Positions 42,121 to 51,795 of a DNA stretch of 64,000 nt are shown piece by piece; position 1 is the stretch's first letter; each line of letters begins with the position of its first letter. Position numbers and translations under genes: made by a program. Source of the DNA: Streptomyces canus 299MFChir4.1 (GTDB taxonomy: Bacteria; Actinomycetota; Actinomycetes; Streptomycetales; Streptomycetaceae); contig NZ_KB911583.1 in NCBI RefSeq assembly GCF_000383615.1, positions 124,001 to 188,000 on the forward strand, written 5' to 3'. The notes under the pieces were generated by a model. That model saw only the letters and a list, made by a program, of their open reading frames with translations. It had not been told where the DNA came from and did no database searches.

Positions 42121-45081
42121 TCAGACCTCCTTGCGCACCAGCCCGTCATGGGCGTCGCCCAGCCTGTTCGCGAGCTGTTCGACCCCGAGGGCGTCGAGGC
42201 CCCGCTGCCCGGACACCGCGGCCCTGGCAGCCGTGCGGGCGGTGGCGAAGAGGGCCCAGGAGTCGGCCGTGTAGTCGGTCCGGTCCGGGGAGCCCACCGC
42301 GTCCAGAGCGGCCCGGACCGGGGTGGTGTCGACCGGCCCGTCCACGTCGCCCGAGATCGCGGTGAAGGCGTCGAGGACGAGCTTCCCGGACTTCAGCGTG
42401 AACGTCACCGTGTGCCTGCCGTCGGGCAGGCCGCGCAGTGAGTACGTCGCCTGGCGCTTGTCGGTGGCGGTGGTCCGCGCGTTCCGGGCGACGAGCCGGC
42501 CGTCCACCAGGACATCGAGGACGGCACTCGCGTCGTTGCCGCCGATGACGTCGATGCCCGTGCCGCGGAACGGCACGGTCACGGTCGCGCCGGCGGTGGT
42601 GCTGGTCGACGTCGACCGGTACCAGTTCATCGCGTCGCCGAGGGAGGCGTTCCGGCTCCAGGTGCCGTCGTAGGCGACCGAACTGTCCATGTTGTCGGTC
42701 AGCGTGGTGGCGTACGGGCTGTATCCGGCGACCTTCTCGACCCTCAGGTTGTCGAACGCGGTCCGGTGGAAGTCGGTGCCGAGCTTGACGCGCCCCTCGC
42801 TCACGGGCGCCGGGTCCTGGTAGCCGGCGACGGCCTGTCCGTCGACGTACGCGGTCACGGTCGCGCCCTTGGTCTCGACGGCGAGACGGTAGCCGGCGGA
42901 CGCGGTGACCGTTCCGGTCCGCAGCGCCGTGCCGTACCGGTAGAAGGTCCAGTTCCCGTCCGGGCCGATCCCGACGCTGTACGCCGCGTCGGTCGCCGCC
43001 ATGCCCTTCTGCTGGCGTACGCCCAGGGTGGCGAGGCCGCCCTGCGGGTCGGGGAAGGAGACGTCGACCGAGGCCCGGTAGTTCTCCCAACGGAAGTCGC
43101 CGACCGTGGTGTTGGGGGTGTTCCGGTTCCAGGCGCCGGTGTCCTTCATGGACTGGTCCAGGTACTGGTACAGCGCGTAGCCGCCGTCGGCGTCCTTGCC
43201 GACCTCCCACGCGCCGGTCTGGTCGACCAGGTAACGGGGCTGGTTGCCCCGGGACTCTAGGTACGACCGGGACACCTTGCGGGCCCCGTTGTCGGTGCCG
43301 ACCTGGACCCGGCCCTCCTCCTCGTACCCGAAGTCATCGGCGTACAGGACGGAGTCGCGGGTGTTGTGCCTCTTGCCGGTCGCGTCGGTGTCGAGCACCG
43401 TACGGGCCCCGGCCCGGGGCAGGCGCTGGGTGGTCGCCTTGTCGTGGCTGCGGTCGAGCGTGGTGAACGTGACGATCGAGCGCGGCTTGACCGTGTAGGT
43501 GTAGAAGCCGTCGCCGTCGGGGCGGAGTTCGGCGGCGAGGTGCTTGAAGTTCGCGTCGTAGGCCTGGCCGGGGTCCGCCGCGCGGGTCTCCCAGACCTCC
43601 ATGGTGGGATCGTCGCCCAGGTCCAGGTGCTCGGCCTTGATCCGGTACGTCTTCGTGCGGTCGCTGTCGTTGACGGCGATCGTGGAGAAGTCCTTCTTCC
43701 GCGGGTCGGCGAGTGTCAGGTAGCTGGGCGCGCCGTTCGAGCCGTCGACGTTCTCGGTGCCGCTCACCCCGCTGTGGCTCGCCTCCGGCACGGTGCGCCA
43801 GATGCCGGCCGTGTTGGTGTCGTTCTCCCAGCCGGTCCTCGCGAACTGGGTGAAGTGCTGCATCACGTACACGGCGGCGTCGTAGTGGATGCTCCCGGAC
43901 CACGGGTCGCGGGCGCTGACCAGCTCCTTGTGGCTGTACTGGGCGCCCTCGTAGAAGGCCCCGATCGCCGGCTGGAAGATGTAGTGCGTCCGCTTGGAGT
44001 TGGCGTAGCTCTTCACGGAGCGGTTGGCGATGTCGAGCGCGCTCTGCACACCGCCGATCCCGGTGCTCGCGCCGCCCGGACCCTCGGTGTTGTTGACGCG
44101 GTAGTCCGTCCAGCCGAACGAGCCGACGCCCTCGCTGTACCAGACCTCCTTGTCCTGGCCAAGGGCGTTGTCACCGGTCGCCAGCTTCGAGTACGGACGG
44201 TAGGTGGCGCTGTCGGGGGTGCCGTCGAGCCGGTCCTCGGTGGTGTAGTGGTAGCCCACCGCGTTGACCGCGCCGAAGAGTTCGGTGTCCGTGAGCAGCG
44301 CCGGACCGATGTTCTTCGTGGTGTTCTCGTCCGAGGCGACGATCTTGATGGCGCGGTACGCCTTCGCGGCCGCCCGTTGCTGACGAGACGTCAGGCCGTA
44401 GCGGGAGTCGGTGAATTCGGTGTCGTTCGCCAGCGCGTTCTTGTACCACTTGACGAAGGAGAGGTCGGGTTTCGTGGTCTCGTTGGTGTCCGGATCGACG
44501 TAGTCGACCATGTACCCGTACTTCTGGTACGCGTCGAGGATCGTCTCCTTATACCACTTGTACATCTCGTCGGTGCCGGTGCCCTTGTTCCACTCGGTCT
44601 GGACCCACTGGGGCATGACCCAGCGCAGGATCGAGACCTTGAGCCGCGGATTCACCGTCTTGGCGTCGGCGGCCAGTTGGAAGCCGGGGGAGCGGGACGC
44701 GTCGGCGAGTTCGTCCGCGGTGCGCATGGTCGCGGGGTCGGAACCGGTCGACGTGTTGGTGTCCGAACCCATCTCGATCTTGACGTGGTTGATCAGCGGG
44801 TTCCGCCCGCCGAACAGGACCCTGACGAGCTGCCAGTAACGGTCGGGGTGCTCCGCCTTGTAGTCCATCAGCAGATTGCTCGTGCTGTTGCAGCTGAGCA
44901 GACCGAGGCCCTTGTAGGTCAGGCCGTTCACGTTGTCGGCGCGTACGTCACTCCCGTCGACCACGATCTGCGCGGGATCGTCCGCGGAGTGGGCGGCGGG
45001 TGCCGCGGTCACACCCGCCGCCAGTGCCATGGTGGTCGCCGCGGCGAGCGAGGCCCACCCGAATCTTCGCTGCATACCCAT
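42121..45081 (-). CDS. Secreted GH59 galactocerebrosidase-like beta-galactosidase
   Basis: The protein (about 986 aa) has a Tat/Sec-like signal peptide (MQRRFGWASLAAATTMALAAGVTAAPAAHS), so it is secreted. The mature part follows GH59 galactosylceramidase: an N-terminal barrel with acid/base Glu in IVASDENTTKN (about residue 252) and nucleophile Glu in EVWYSEGVGSFGW (about 316), then beta-sandwich and lectin-like domains (ADDFGYEEEGRVQVG, YVDGQAVAGYQ), and a C-terminal carbohydrate-binding-like module. ATG 45075 is an alternative start. A LacI-type palindrome sits upstream. It probably releases galactose from galactosides; true lipid substrates are not shown. Confidence 0.88.
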   Translation of the reverse strand: MGMQRRFGWASLAAATTMALAAGVTAAPAAHSADDPAQIVVDGSDVRADNVNGLTYKGLGLLSCNSTSNLLMDYKAEHPDRYWQLVRVLFGGRNPLINHVKIEMGSDTNTSTGSDPATMRTADELADASRSPGFQLAADAKTVNPRLKVSILRWVMPQWVQTEWNKGTGTDEMYKWYKETILDAYQKYGYMVDYVDPDTNETTKPDLSFVKWYKNALANDTEFTDSRYGLTSRQQRAAAKAYRAIKIVASDENTTKNIGPALLTDTELFGAVNAVGYHYTTEDRLDGTPDSATYRPYSKLATGDNALGQDKEVWYSEGVGSFGWTDYRVNNTEGPGGASTGIGGVQSALDIANRSVKSYANSKRTHYIFQPAIGAFYEGAQYSHKELVSARDPWSGSIHYDAAVYVMQHFTQFARTGWENDTNTAGIWRTVPEASHSGVSGTENVDGSNGAPSYLTLADPRKKDFSTIAVNDSDRTKTYRIKAEHLDLGDDPTMEVWETRAADPGQAYDANFKHLAAELRPDGDGFYTYTVKPRSIVTFTTLDRSHDKATTQRLPRAGARTVLDTDATGKRHNTRDSVLYADDFGYEEEGRVQVGTDNGARKVSRSYLESRGNQPRYLVDQTGAWEVGKDADGGYALYQYLDQSMKDTGAWNRNTPNTTVGDFRWENYRASVDVSFPDPQGGLATLGVRQQKGMAATDAAYSVGIGPDGNWTFYRYGTALRTGTVTASAGYRLAVETKGATVTAYVDGQAVAGYQDPAPVSEGRVKLGTDFHRTAFDNLRVEKVAGYSPYATTLTDNMDSSVAYDGTWSRNASLGDAMNWYRSTSTSTTAGATVTVPFRGTGIDVIGGNDASAVLDVLVDGRLVARNARTTATDKRQATYSLRGLPDGRHTVTFTLKSGKLVLDAFTAISGDVDGPVDTTPVRAALDAVGSPDRTDYTADSWALFATARTAARAAVSGQRGLDALGVEQLANRLGDAHDGLVRKEV

Positions 45082-45095
45082 TCGGGGGACCGTAG

Positions 45096-45111
45096 GTGGC
45101 AAGCGCTTTCT
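45096..45111. promoter_or_regulatory. LacI-type operator upstream of GH59
   Basis: GTGGCAAGCGCTTTCT contains the AAGCGCTT core (45101-45108) typical of LacI/CcpA-type operators. It lies 14 nt before the GH59 ATG on the minus strand, suggesting sugar-dependent repression. No lacI gene adjoins it. Confidence 0.5.
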
Positions 45112-45249
45112 ACGTCAATCCCCTTGCGTCACTTGAGATTTGACGTTTCTCGATGGGTGTGACCTGCCGAAAAACGCATGGACCGCGAGGTGGCCGCCGC
45201 GGGACACTGCCGAACTCGGACCGCTACTCCCCATACACACAGGGTTAGG

Positions 45250-47064
45250 ATGCAGACGCCTGAGCTGGAAAAAATCACACCGCGCCGAGGCGCGGTGCTC
45301 CTCGCACTTCGTTACTACGGACGGGAGTTGGCCCGGCTTCGCCGGCTGACGGCTCCCGCCATGCTGCTGTTCGCGCTGGGCGGCATCGGTCTCAACTACA
45401 TCGCCCCGCTCATCGTCGCCAGGCTCGCCGGCGACATCGCCGACGGCGCCGAACTGACCGCCGGGTCGGCACTGCCGTACGTCCTGGGTTTCGCCGGTGT
45501 CCTGCTGCTCGCGGAAGCGCTGTGGCGGGTCGCCCTGCACTGTATGAACCGTCTCGACGCCCTCGGCATCGAGCACCTGTACGTGATCGGGATGGACGAA
45601 CTGTTCGCCAAGGACGCCACGTTCTTCCACGACAACTTCGCCGGGTCACTGACCAAGCGCGTCCTGAGCTTCGCCACCCGTTTCGAGCCGTTCGTCGACA
45701 CGCTGGCGTTCCAGGTCGTGGGCAACGTCGTGCCGCTGCTGTTCGGCTCGGTGGTGCTGTGGCACTACGAACCCCTGCTCGTCGTAGGGCTGCTGACGAT
45801 GATCGTCGTGACGGCGCTGTGCGCGGCGCCCCTCATCCGGCGCCGCCAGGCCCTGGTCGCCGAGCGCGAGGCGGCGGTCGCGCGGGTGTCCGGGCACGTC
45901 GCCGACAGCCTGATGAACATGGACACCGTCCGGGCGTTCGGCGCCGAGGCCCGCGAAGCCGCCGAGCACCGCTCCCGCGTCGCGGTCTCACGCCGGCTCA
46001 TGCTCAGGTCCTGGGACTACGGCAATCTGCGCATCGACACCTTCGTCGCGCCGATGTCCGTGCTGACCAACGCCCTGGGGCTGCTGCTCGCGGTCGCCCT
46101 CGGCGGAGGCGAGCACGGCGTCGAGGCGGTCGTGGTCGCCTTCACCTACTACTCCAACGCGACCCGGATCATGTTCGAGTTCAACCAGATCTACCGTCGC
46201 CTGGAGAGCTCGATGACGGAGGCCGCTCAGTTCACCGAACTGCTGCTGACCCCGCCGACCGTGCTCGACCCGCCGTCGCCCGAGCCGCTGCTGCCCGGAG
46301 CCGCCGAAGTCCGCTTCGAGCGGGTGAACTTCGCCCACGCGGGCGCCGAGCGGCTCTTCGAGGGGCTCGACCTGGTCGTGCCCGGCGGGACGAAGGTGGG
46401 GCTCGTCGGCCGGTCCGGCGGCGGCAAGACCACCCTCACCCGGCTGCTGCTGCGGATGCAGGACATCGACGGCGGCCGGATCCTGATCGGAGGACAGGAC
46501 ATCAGCCGGCTGCGCCAGACCGACCTGCGCAGTCTGATGGCCTACGTCCCGCAGGACCCGGCGATGTTCCACCGCACGCTGCGGGACAACATCGCCTTCG
46601 CCCGGCCGGACGCCACCGAGGCCGAGATCCGCCGCGCGGCCGAGGCGGCCCACGTCACGGAGTTCGCCGACGCGCTGCCGGAGGGCTTCGACACCCTCGT
46701 GGGCGAGCGCGGCGTCAAGCTGTCCGGCGGACAGCGCCAGCGCGTGGCCCTCGCCCGGGCGATCCTGCGCGACGCGCCGATCCTGCTGCTCGACGAGGCG
46801 ACCAGTGCGCTGGACTCGGAGAGCGAGATCCTGGTCCAGGAGGCGCTGTGGCGGCTCATGGAGGGACGGACGGCGCTCGTGGTGGCGCACCGGCTGAGCA
46901 CGGTCGCGGGCATGGACCAGCTCGTCGTCCTCGACCGCGGGCGGATCGTGGAGCAGGGCAGCCATCAGGAACTGCTCGCGCTGGACGGGCCGTACGCCAA
47001 GCTGTGGCACCACCAGTCGGGGGGATTCCTCGAAGACGACCCGGTGGAGGCCGAGTTGCACTGA
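45250..47064 (+). CDS. ABC exporter half-transporter (membrane domain plus ATPase)
   Basis: The 604-aa protein has six hydrophobic helices in the first 320 residues and a C-terminal ATPase: Walker A VGRSGGGKTTL, Q-loop AYVPQDPAMF, signature LSGGQRQRVALARA and Walker B ILLLDEATSALD. It must dimerise to work and is of the lipid/drug/peptide exporter type. The ATG at 45250 follows AGGGTTAGG. In-frame ATG 45178 would add 24 residues with no family similarity. It diverges from GH59. No pairing partner gene is adjacent. Confidence 0.88.
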   Translation: MQTPELEKITPRRGAVLLALRYYGRELARLRRLTAPAMLLFALGGIGLNYIAPLIVARLAGDIADGAELTAGSALPYVLGFAGVLLLAEALWRVALHCMNRLDALGIEHLYVIGMDELFAKDATFFHDNFAGSLTKRVLSFATRFEPFVDTLAFQVVGNVVPLLFGSVVLWHYEPLLVVGLLTMIVVTALCAAPLIRRRQALVAEREAAVARVSGHVADSLMNMDTVRAFGAEAREAAEHRSRVAVSRRLMLRSWDYGNLRIDTFVAPMSVLTNALGLLLAVALGGGEHGVEAVVVAFTYYSNATRIMFEFNQIYRRLESSMTEAAQFTELLLTPPTVLDPPSPEPLLPGAAEVRFERVNFAHAGAERLFEGLDLVVPGGTKVGLVGRSGGGKTTLTRLLLRMQDIDGGRILIGGQDISRLRQTDLRSLMAYVPQDPAMFHRTLRDNIAFARPDATEAEIRRAAEAAHVTEFADALPEGFDTLVGERGVKLSGGQRQRVALARAILRDAPILLLDEATSALDSESEILVQEALWRLMEGRTALVVAHRLSTVAGMDQLVVLDRGRIVEQGSHQELLALDGPYAKLWHHQSGGFLEDDPVEAELH

Positions 47065-47070
47065 ACGGGG

Positions 47071-47119
47071 GCGTCCTGCGCGGGGTGCCGCCCGGACCGG
47101 CGGTCACCCCGTGGGACGC
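47071..47119 (+). terminator. Long hairpin terminator after the ABC exporter
   Basis: Nested arms pair from GCGTCC/GGACGC through CGGGGTG/CACCCCG to CCGCC/GGCGG around a 6-nt loop. It begins 7 nt after the stop. Confidence 0.7.
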
Positions 47120-47668
47120 CGTCCTGTCACGGAGACTCCCGTTGGCGCAGGAGGCCCGCCTCATGGCCGAAACACCTACGGTGAAGCTGTCTCACCTACC
47201 CCCATCTCCAAATCGTAAGCACATATTCCACACATGCCCCCTTGCAGACGGGTCTCGATGGTCTAGATTGACCTTGCTGCCCATGGTGGGACACGGGGCG
47301 ACAAATAGTGATCTATGGGTCTGGTGCTGCGGATATCGAGCAGAAACGTCTCGGCGCCAGGCTCGGGGGTGATGGGTTCTTGGAACCCGAGGGGGGCTTC
47401 GGGTGCAGGGGGCATCCGAGGTTTCAGCGGGTTCCTGAACGGCTCGAAAGTCTGGCGAAGCGTCTAAGTCTGCTGCTTCCTAGGTCAGTTCTTTACACAA
47501 TGTTGACCTAGGCATGTCATATGCGAGGGGTAGTGCCTCCCGCAAAAGGAACAGCGCGCGGCGCAGGGCGGGGGGTCCTGCGAGGAACGTGGCGGGAGGC
47601 GGGGGCCTCCCGGGGGGAGGAACGATGTCCGGCAACCACGTCGTACCACTGGGGACCGGGGGGGTTCT
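47120..47668. promoter_or_regulatory. Long regulatory region of the exopolysaccharide operon
   Basis: No convincing full-length gene lies here. Three signals do. TGGTCTAGATTG at 47259-47270 matches 9 of 12 positions of the DasR site TGGTCTAGACCA. Perfect 9-bp arms CCTAGGTCA (47479-47487) and TGACCTAGG (47504-47512) flank TTTACA (47492-47497), which with TGTCAT (47515-47520, 17-nt spacer) could be the operon promoter. A 20-codon reading frame at 47625-47687 follows. ATCGTAAGC at 47213-47221 resembles half of the 25-bp operator of the left-end genes. Confidence 0.45.
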
Positions 47669-47687
47669 GTGCGGGAGGGGGGAATAG
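47625..47687 (+). CDS. Possible 20-residue leader peptide upstream of the priming transferase
   Basis: ATG 47625 follows GGGGGGAGG by 5 nt, a stronger ribosome site than that of the next gene. It encodes MSGNHVVPLGTGG and seven further residues, ending at TAG 47685-47687. Its end overlaps the GTG start (47669) of the priming transferase in another frame. It may couple or restrict translation of the operon's first gene, or be chance. Confidence 0.3.
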   Translation: MSGNHVVPLGTGGVLCGRGE

Positions 47688-49147
47688 TCGGGCCCCTTCC
47701 GTCGACGCACGAGCGTCTGACGGACGGGGCGATCGGCCAGTCGGTGAACGACTGGGAGCAGCGGTACCGCCGTACCGTGATCACCAGCGACACCGTGACC
47801 ACCGCCTTCGTGGTGGCGGCGATCGGCGAGTTCTTCGGGGCCCGGGACGCGGCCAACTGGCATGAGAAGTGGGGAATACTGGCATTCGGCACCGAGCTGC
47901 TGGTGCTGGGAGCGTTCGCGGTGAGCCGCGCCTGGGCTCCGGCCGTGCTCGGCCAGGGTGCCGAGGAATTCCGCCGGCTGGGGCGCTCGCTGTTCGCGGC
48001 GACCGTCGTGCTGGCGCTCGGCGGGATCGCCCTCACCTCGCGCAACATCAAACTCTGGATCTTCGTCGCGATCCCCGCGATCGCGCTCGTCACCATGAGC
48101 GCGCGGTATCTGCTCCGCCTAGGGCTGCACAAACAGCGCAAGGAAGGGCAGTGTCTGAGACCGGTGCTCGCCGCCGGGAGCCCGGCCACCGTGCGCGACC
48201 TGATCAGCCGCACCCGCAAGTTCCCGCATCTCGGATGGCGGGTGGACGGGGTGTGCACGACGGAAGGCCGCGGGCTAGACGGAGACGAACTGGACGGAGT
48301 GCCGGTCCTCGGCCAGCTGACGGATGTCGCCAAGTACGTGGAGCACGACGGCTATCGGGTCGTCGCGATCACACCGGACCCGTACTGGACACCGAACCGG
48401 CTGCAGCGGCTGGCCTGGAACCTCGAGGGCAGCGATGCCGAGATGGTCGTGGCCCCGGTACTGATGGAGGTGGCCGGACCGCGGCTGCACGTCGACGCCG
48501 TGCTCGGGATCCCGCTGCTGCGGGTCAGCATGCCGACGTTCACCGGGGGCCGCCGGGCGATCAAGGCGGTCGCCGACCGGTTGGGCTCGGCGATCCTGCT
48601 GATCCTGTTCGCGCCGCTGATGCTCTTCGTCGCACTGCTCGTGGTGACGGACAGCCGGGGCGGGGCGTTCTACCGCCAGCGCAGGGTCGGCAAGGACGGC
48701 CGGGAGTTCACCATCCTCAAGTTCCGCACCATGGTCGTAGGGGCCGACCTGGCACGTGCCGAGCTGGCCGACCGCAACGAGGGCGCGGGGCTGCTGTTCA
48801 AGATGCGCCGGGATCCGCGGGTGACCCGGGTCGGCACCGTGCTGCGCCGGTACTCGCTCGACGAACTCCCGCAGCTGTTCAACGTACTCACCGGATCGAT
48901 GTCGCTCGTCGGTCCGCGCCCTCCGCTGCCGGAGGAGTCCGCCGCGTACGGCCCGGACATCCGGCGGCGGCTGCTGGTCAAGCCCGGCCTCACCGGCCTG
49001 TGGCAGATCAGCGGACGCAGTGACCTGCCGTGGGAGGAGGCCGTCCGCCTCGACCTGCGGTACGTGGAGGACTGGTCGCTGGCCCTGGACGCGGTGATCT
49101 TGTGGAAGACGCTGCGCGCGGTGCTCTACGGCCAGGGGGCCTACTGA
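47669..49147 (+). CDS. Polyprenyl-phosphate glycosyl-1-phosphate (priming) transferase, WbaP/CpsE type
   Basis: The 492-aa protein has four or five N-terminal membrane helices, a CoA-binding-like middle domain, and a C-terminal bacterial sugar transferase domain. That domain reads RRVGKDGREFTILKFRTMVVGAD, RRYSLDELPQLFNVLTGSMSLVGPRPPLPEE, and KPGLTGLWQISGRSDLPWEEAVRLDLRYVEDWSL. It moves a sugar-1-phosphate onto undecaprenyl phosphate, the first step of repeat-unit synthesis. It starts at GTG 47669 after a poly-G stretch. It heads the operon, which runs without large gaps to the window end. Confidence 0.92.
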   Translation: MREGGIVGPLPSTHERLTDGAIGQSVNDWEQRYRRTVITSDTVTTAFVVAAIGEFFGARDAANWHEKWGILAFGTELLVLGAFAVSRAWAPAVLGQGAEEFRRLGRSLFAATVVLALGGIALTSRNIKLWIFVAIPAIALVTMSARYLLRLGLHKQRKEGQCLRPVLAAGSPATVRDLISRTRKFPHLGWRVDGVCTTEGRGLDGDELDGVPVLGQLTDVAKYVEHDGYRVVAITPDPYWTPNRLQRLAWNLEGSDAEMVVAPVLMEVAGPRLHVDAVLGIPLLRVSMPTFTGGRRAIKAVADRLGSAILLILFAPLMLFVALLVVTDSRGGAFYRQRRVGKDGREFTILKFRTMVVGADLARAELADRNEGAGLLFKMRRDPRVTRVGTVLRRYSLDELPQLFNVLTGSMSLVGPRPPLPEESAAYGPDIRRRLLVKPGLTGLWQISGRSDLPWEEAVRLDLRYVEDWSLALDAVILWKTLRAVLYGQGAY

Positions 49148-49220
49148 TGTGCGGGGGGCGCCGTCCGGACGGCGGGCAGACAGCAGGCCACAAGGGCCTG
49201 CCTGGGGGGAGGAACGGGTC

Positions 49221-50526
<1,306 letters not shown>

Positions 50527-50537
<11 letters not shown>

Positions 50538-51795
50538 CGAAGTCAGCGGCGACGGCTCGGGCCGGCGCGCGCTGATCCTGGTGGAGAACCTGTCGGTGCC
50601 GTTCGACCGACGGGTGTGGCAGGAGTGCGCGACGCTGCGCGACGCGGGCTGGGAAGTGCACGTCATCTGTCCTCAGGGGGAGAAGCGGGACACGGAGCCG
50701 GAGGTGGTGATCGACGGCGTGCGCATCCACCGCTACCCGTTGCGCGCCGCCACCGGAGGACCGGCCGGCTACCTCAAGGAGTACGGATCGGCGCTCTGGC
50801 ACACGGCCCGGCTGGCCCGCAAGGTCGGCCCGGTCCACGTGGTGCACGCCTGCAACCCGCCCGACCTGCTGTTCCTGTCGGCCCGTTGGCTGCGGCGGCG
50901 CGGCGCACGGTTCGTCTTCGACCAGCACGACCTGGTGCCCGAGCTGTACCTCTCCCGGTTCGACCGCGGCAAAGACCTGCTCTACCGCGCCGTGTGCGCC
51001 GTGGAACGGCGGACCTACCGGGCCGCGGACGTGGTGCTCGCCACGAACGAGAGCTACCGGGACGTCGCGGTGAGCCGTGGCGGCAAGCGGCCGGAGGACG
51101 TCTTCGTGGTGCGCAGCGCGCCCCAGATCGAGCGGTTCCAACCGGTGCCGCCCGAGCCGGAGTTGAAGCGCGGCAAGCCCCACCTGCTGTGCTACCTGGG
51201 CGTCATGGGTCCGCAGGACGGCGTCGACTACGCCCTGCGCGCCCTCGCCAAGCTGCGCGACGAGCTCGGGCGGACCGACTGGCACGCGGTGTTCGTCGGC
51301 TCCGGCGACGCCTTCGACGCGATGGTGGAGCTGTCCCGGCAGCTCGGGCTCACCGAGCAGGTGCAGTTCACCGGGCGCATCCCGGACGCCGACCTGCTGC
51401 GCTACCTGTCCACCGCGGACGTGTGCCTGTCTCCCGACCCGCGCAATCCGCTCAACGACGTGTCGACCATGAACAAGGTCCTTGAGTACATGGCGATGGG
51501 CCGGCCGATCGTCTCCTTCGACCTGAAGGAGGCGCGCGTCTCAGCCGGTGACGCCGCCGTCTACGCGCCGGCCAACGACGAGGCCCAGTTCGCCGAGCTC
51601 ATCACGGAACTGCTGGACGATCCGGACAAGCGGGCCCGGATGGGCAAGATCGGCCAGGAGCGAATCGGCGGGCAGCTTTCCTGGCGCAACTCGCAGGCGT
51701 CGCTGCTCGCCGCCTATGCCGCCGCGTGCCGGGACCGCGATGCGGTGTCGGCGAGCGGTCCGGTGCGCACAAGGAAGAAGAGGCAGCGCAGTTGA
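50527..51795 (+). CDS. GT4-family glycosyltransferase
   Basis: The 422-aa GT-B protein begins RRALILVENLSVPFDRRVWQECATLRDAGW, a common GT4 start. It later has HLLCYLGVMGPQDGVDYALRALAKLRDEL and FTGRIPDADLLRYLSTADVCLSPDPRNPLNDVSTMNKVLEYMAMGRPIVSFDLKEAR (donor-binding E-x7-E region). It adds a sugar to the lipid-linked repeat unit in the cytoplasm. The start is TTG 50527, since the first strand would be lost from GTG 50581. It overlaps the dehydrogenase by 11 bp and the following gene by 4 bp. Confidence 0.88.

Noticed and set aside
47300..47480. Possible nucleotide-sensing riboswitch (c-di-GMP or c-di-AMP type)
   Set aside because: The region is structured and G-rich, but I could not find the conserved core of GEMM or ydaO elements, and it lies upstream of the likely promoter.
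47308..47511. 67-codon frame in the exopolysaccharide leader
   Set aside because: No ribosome site, no family likeness, and it ends inside the inverted repeat and promoter; probably chance.
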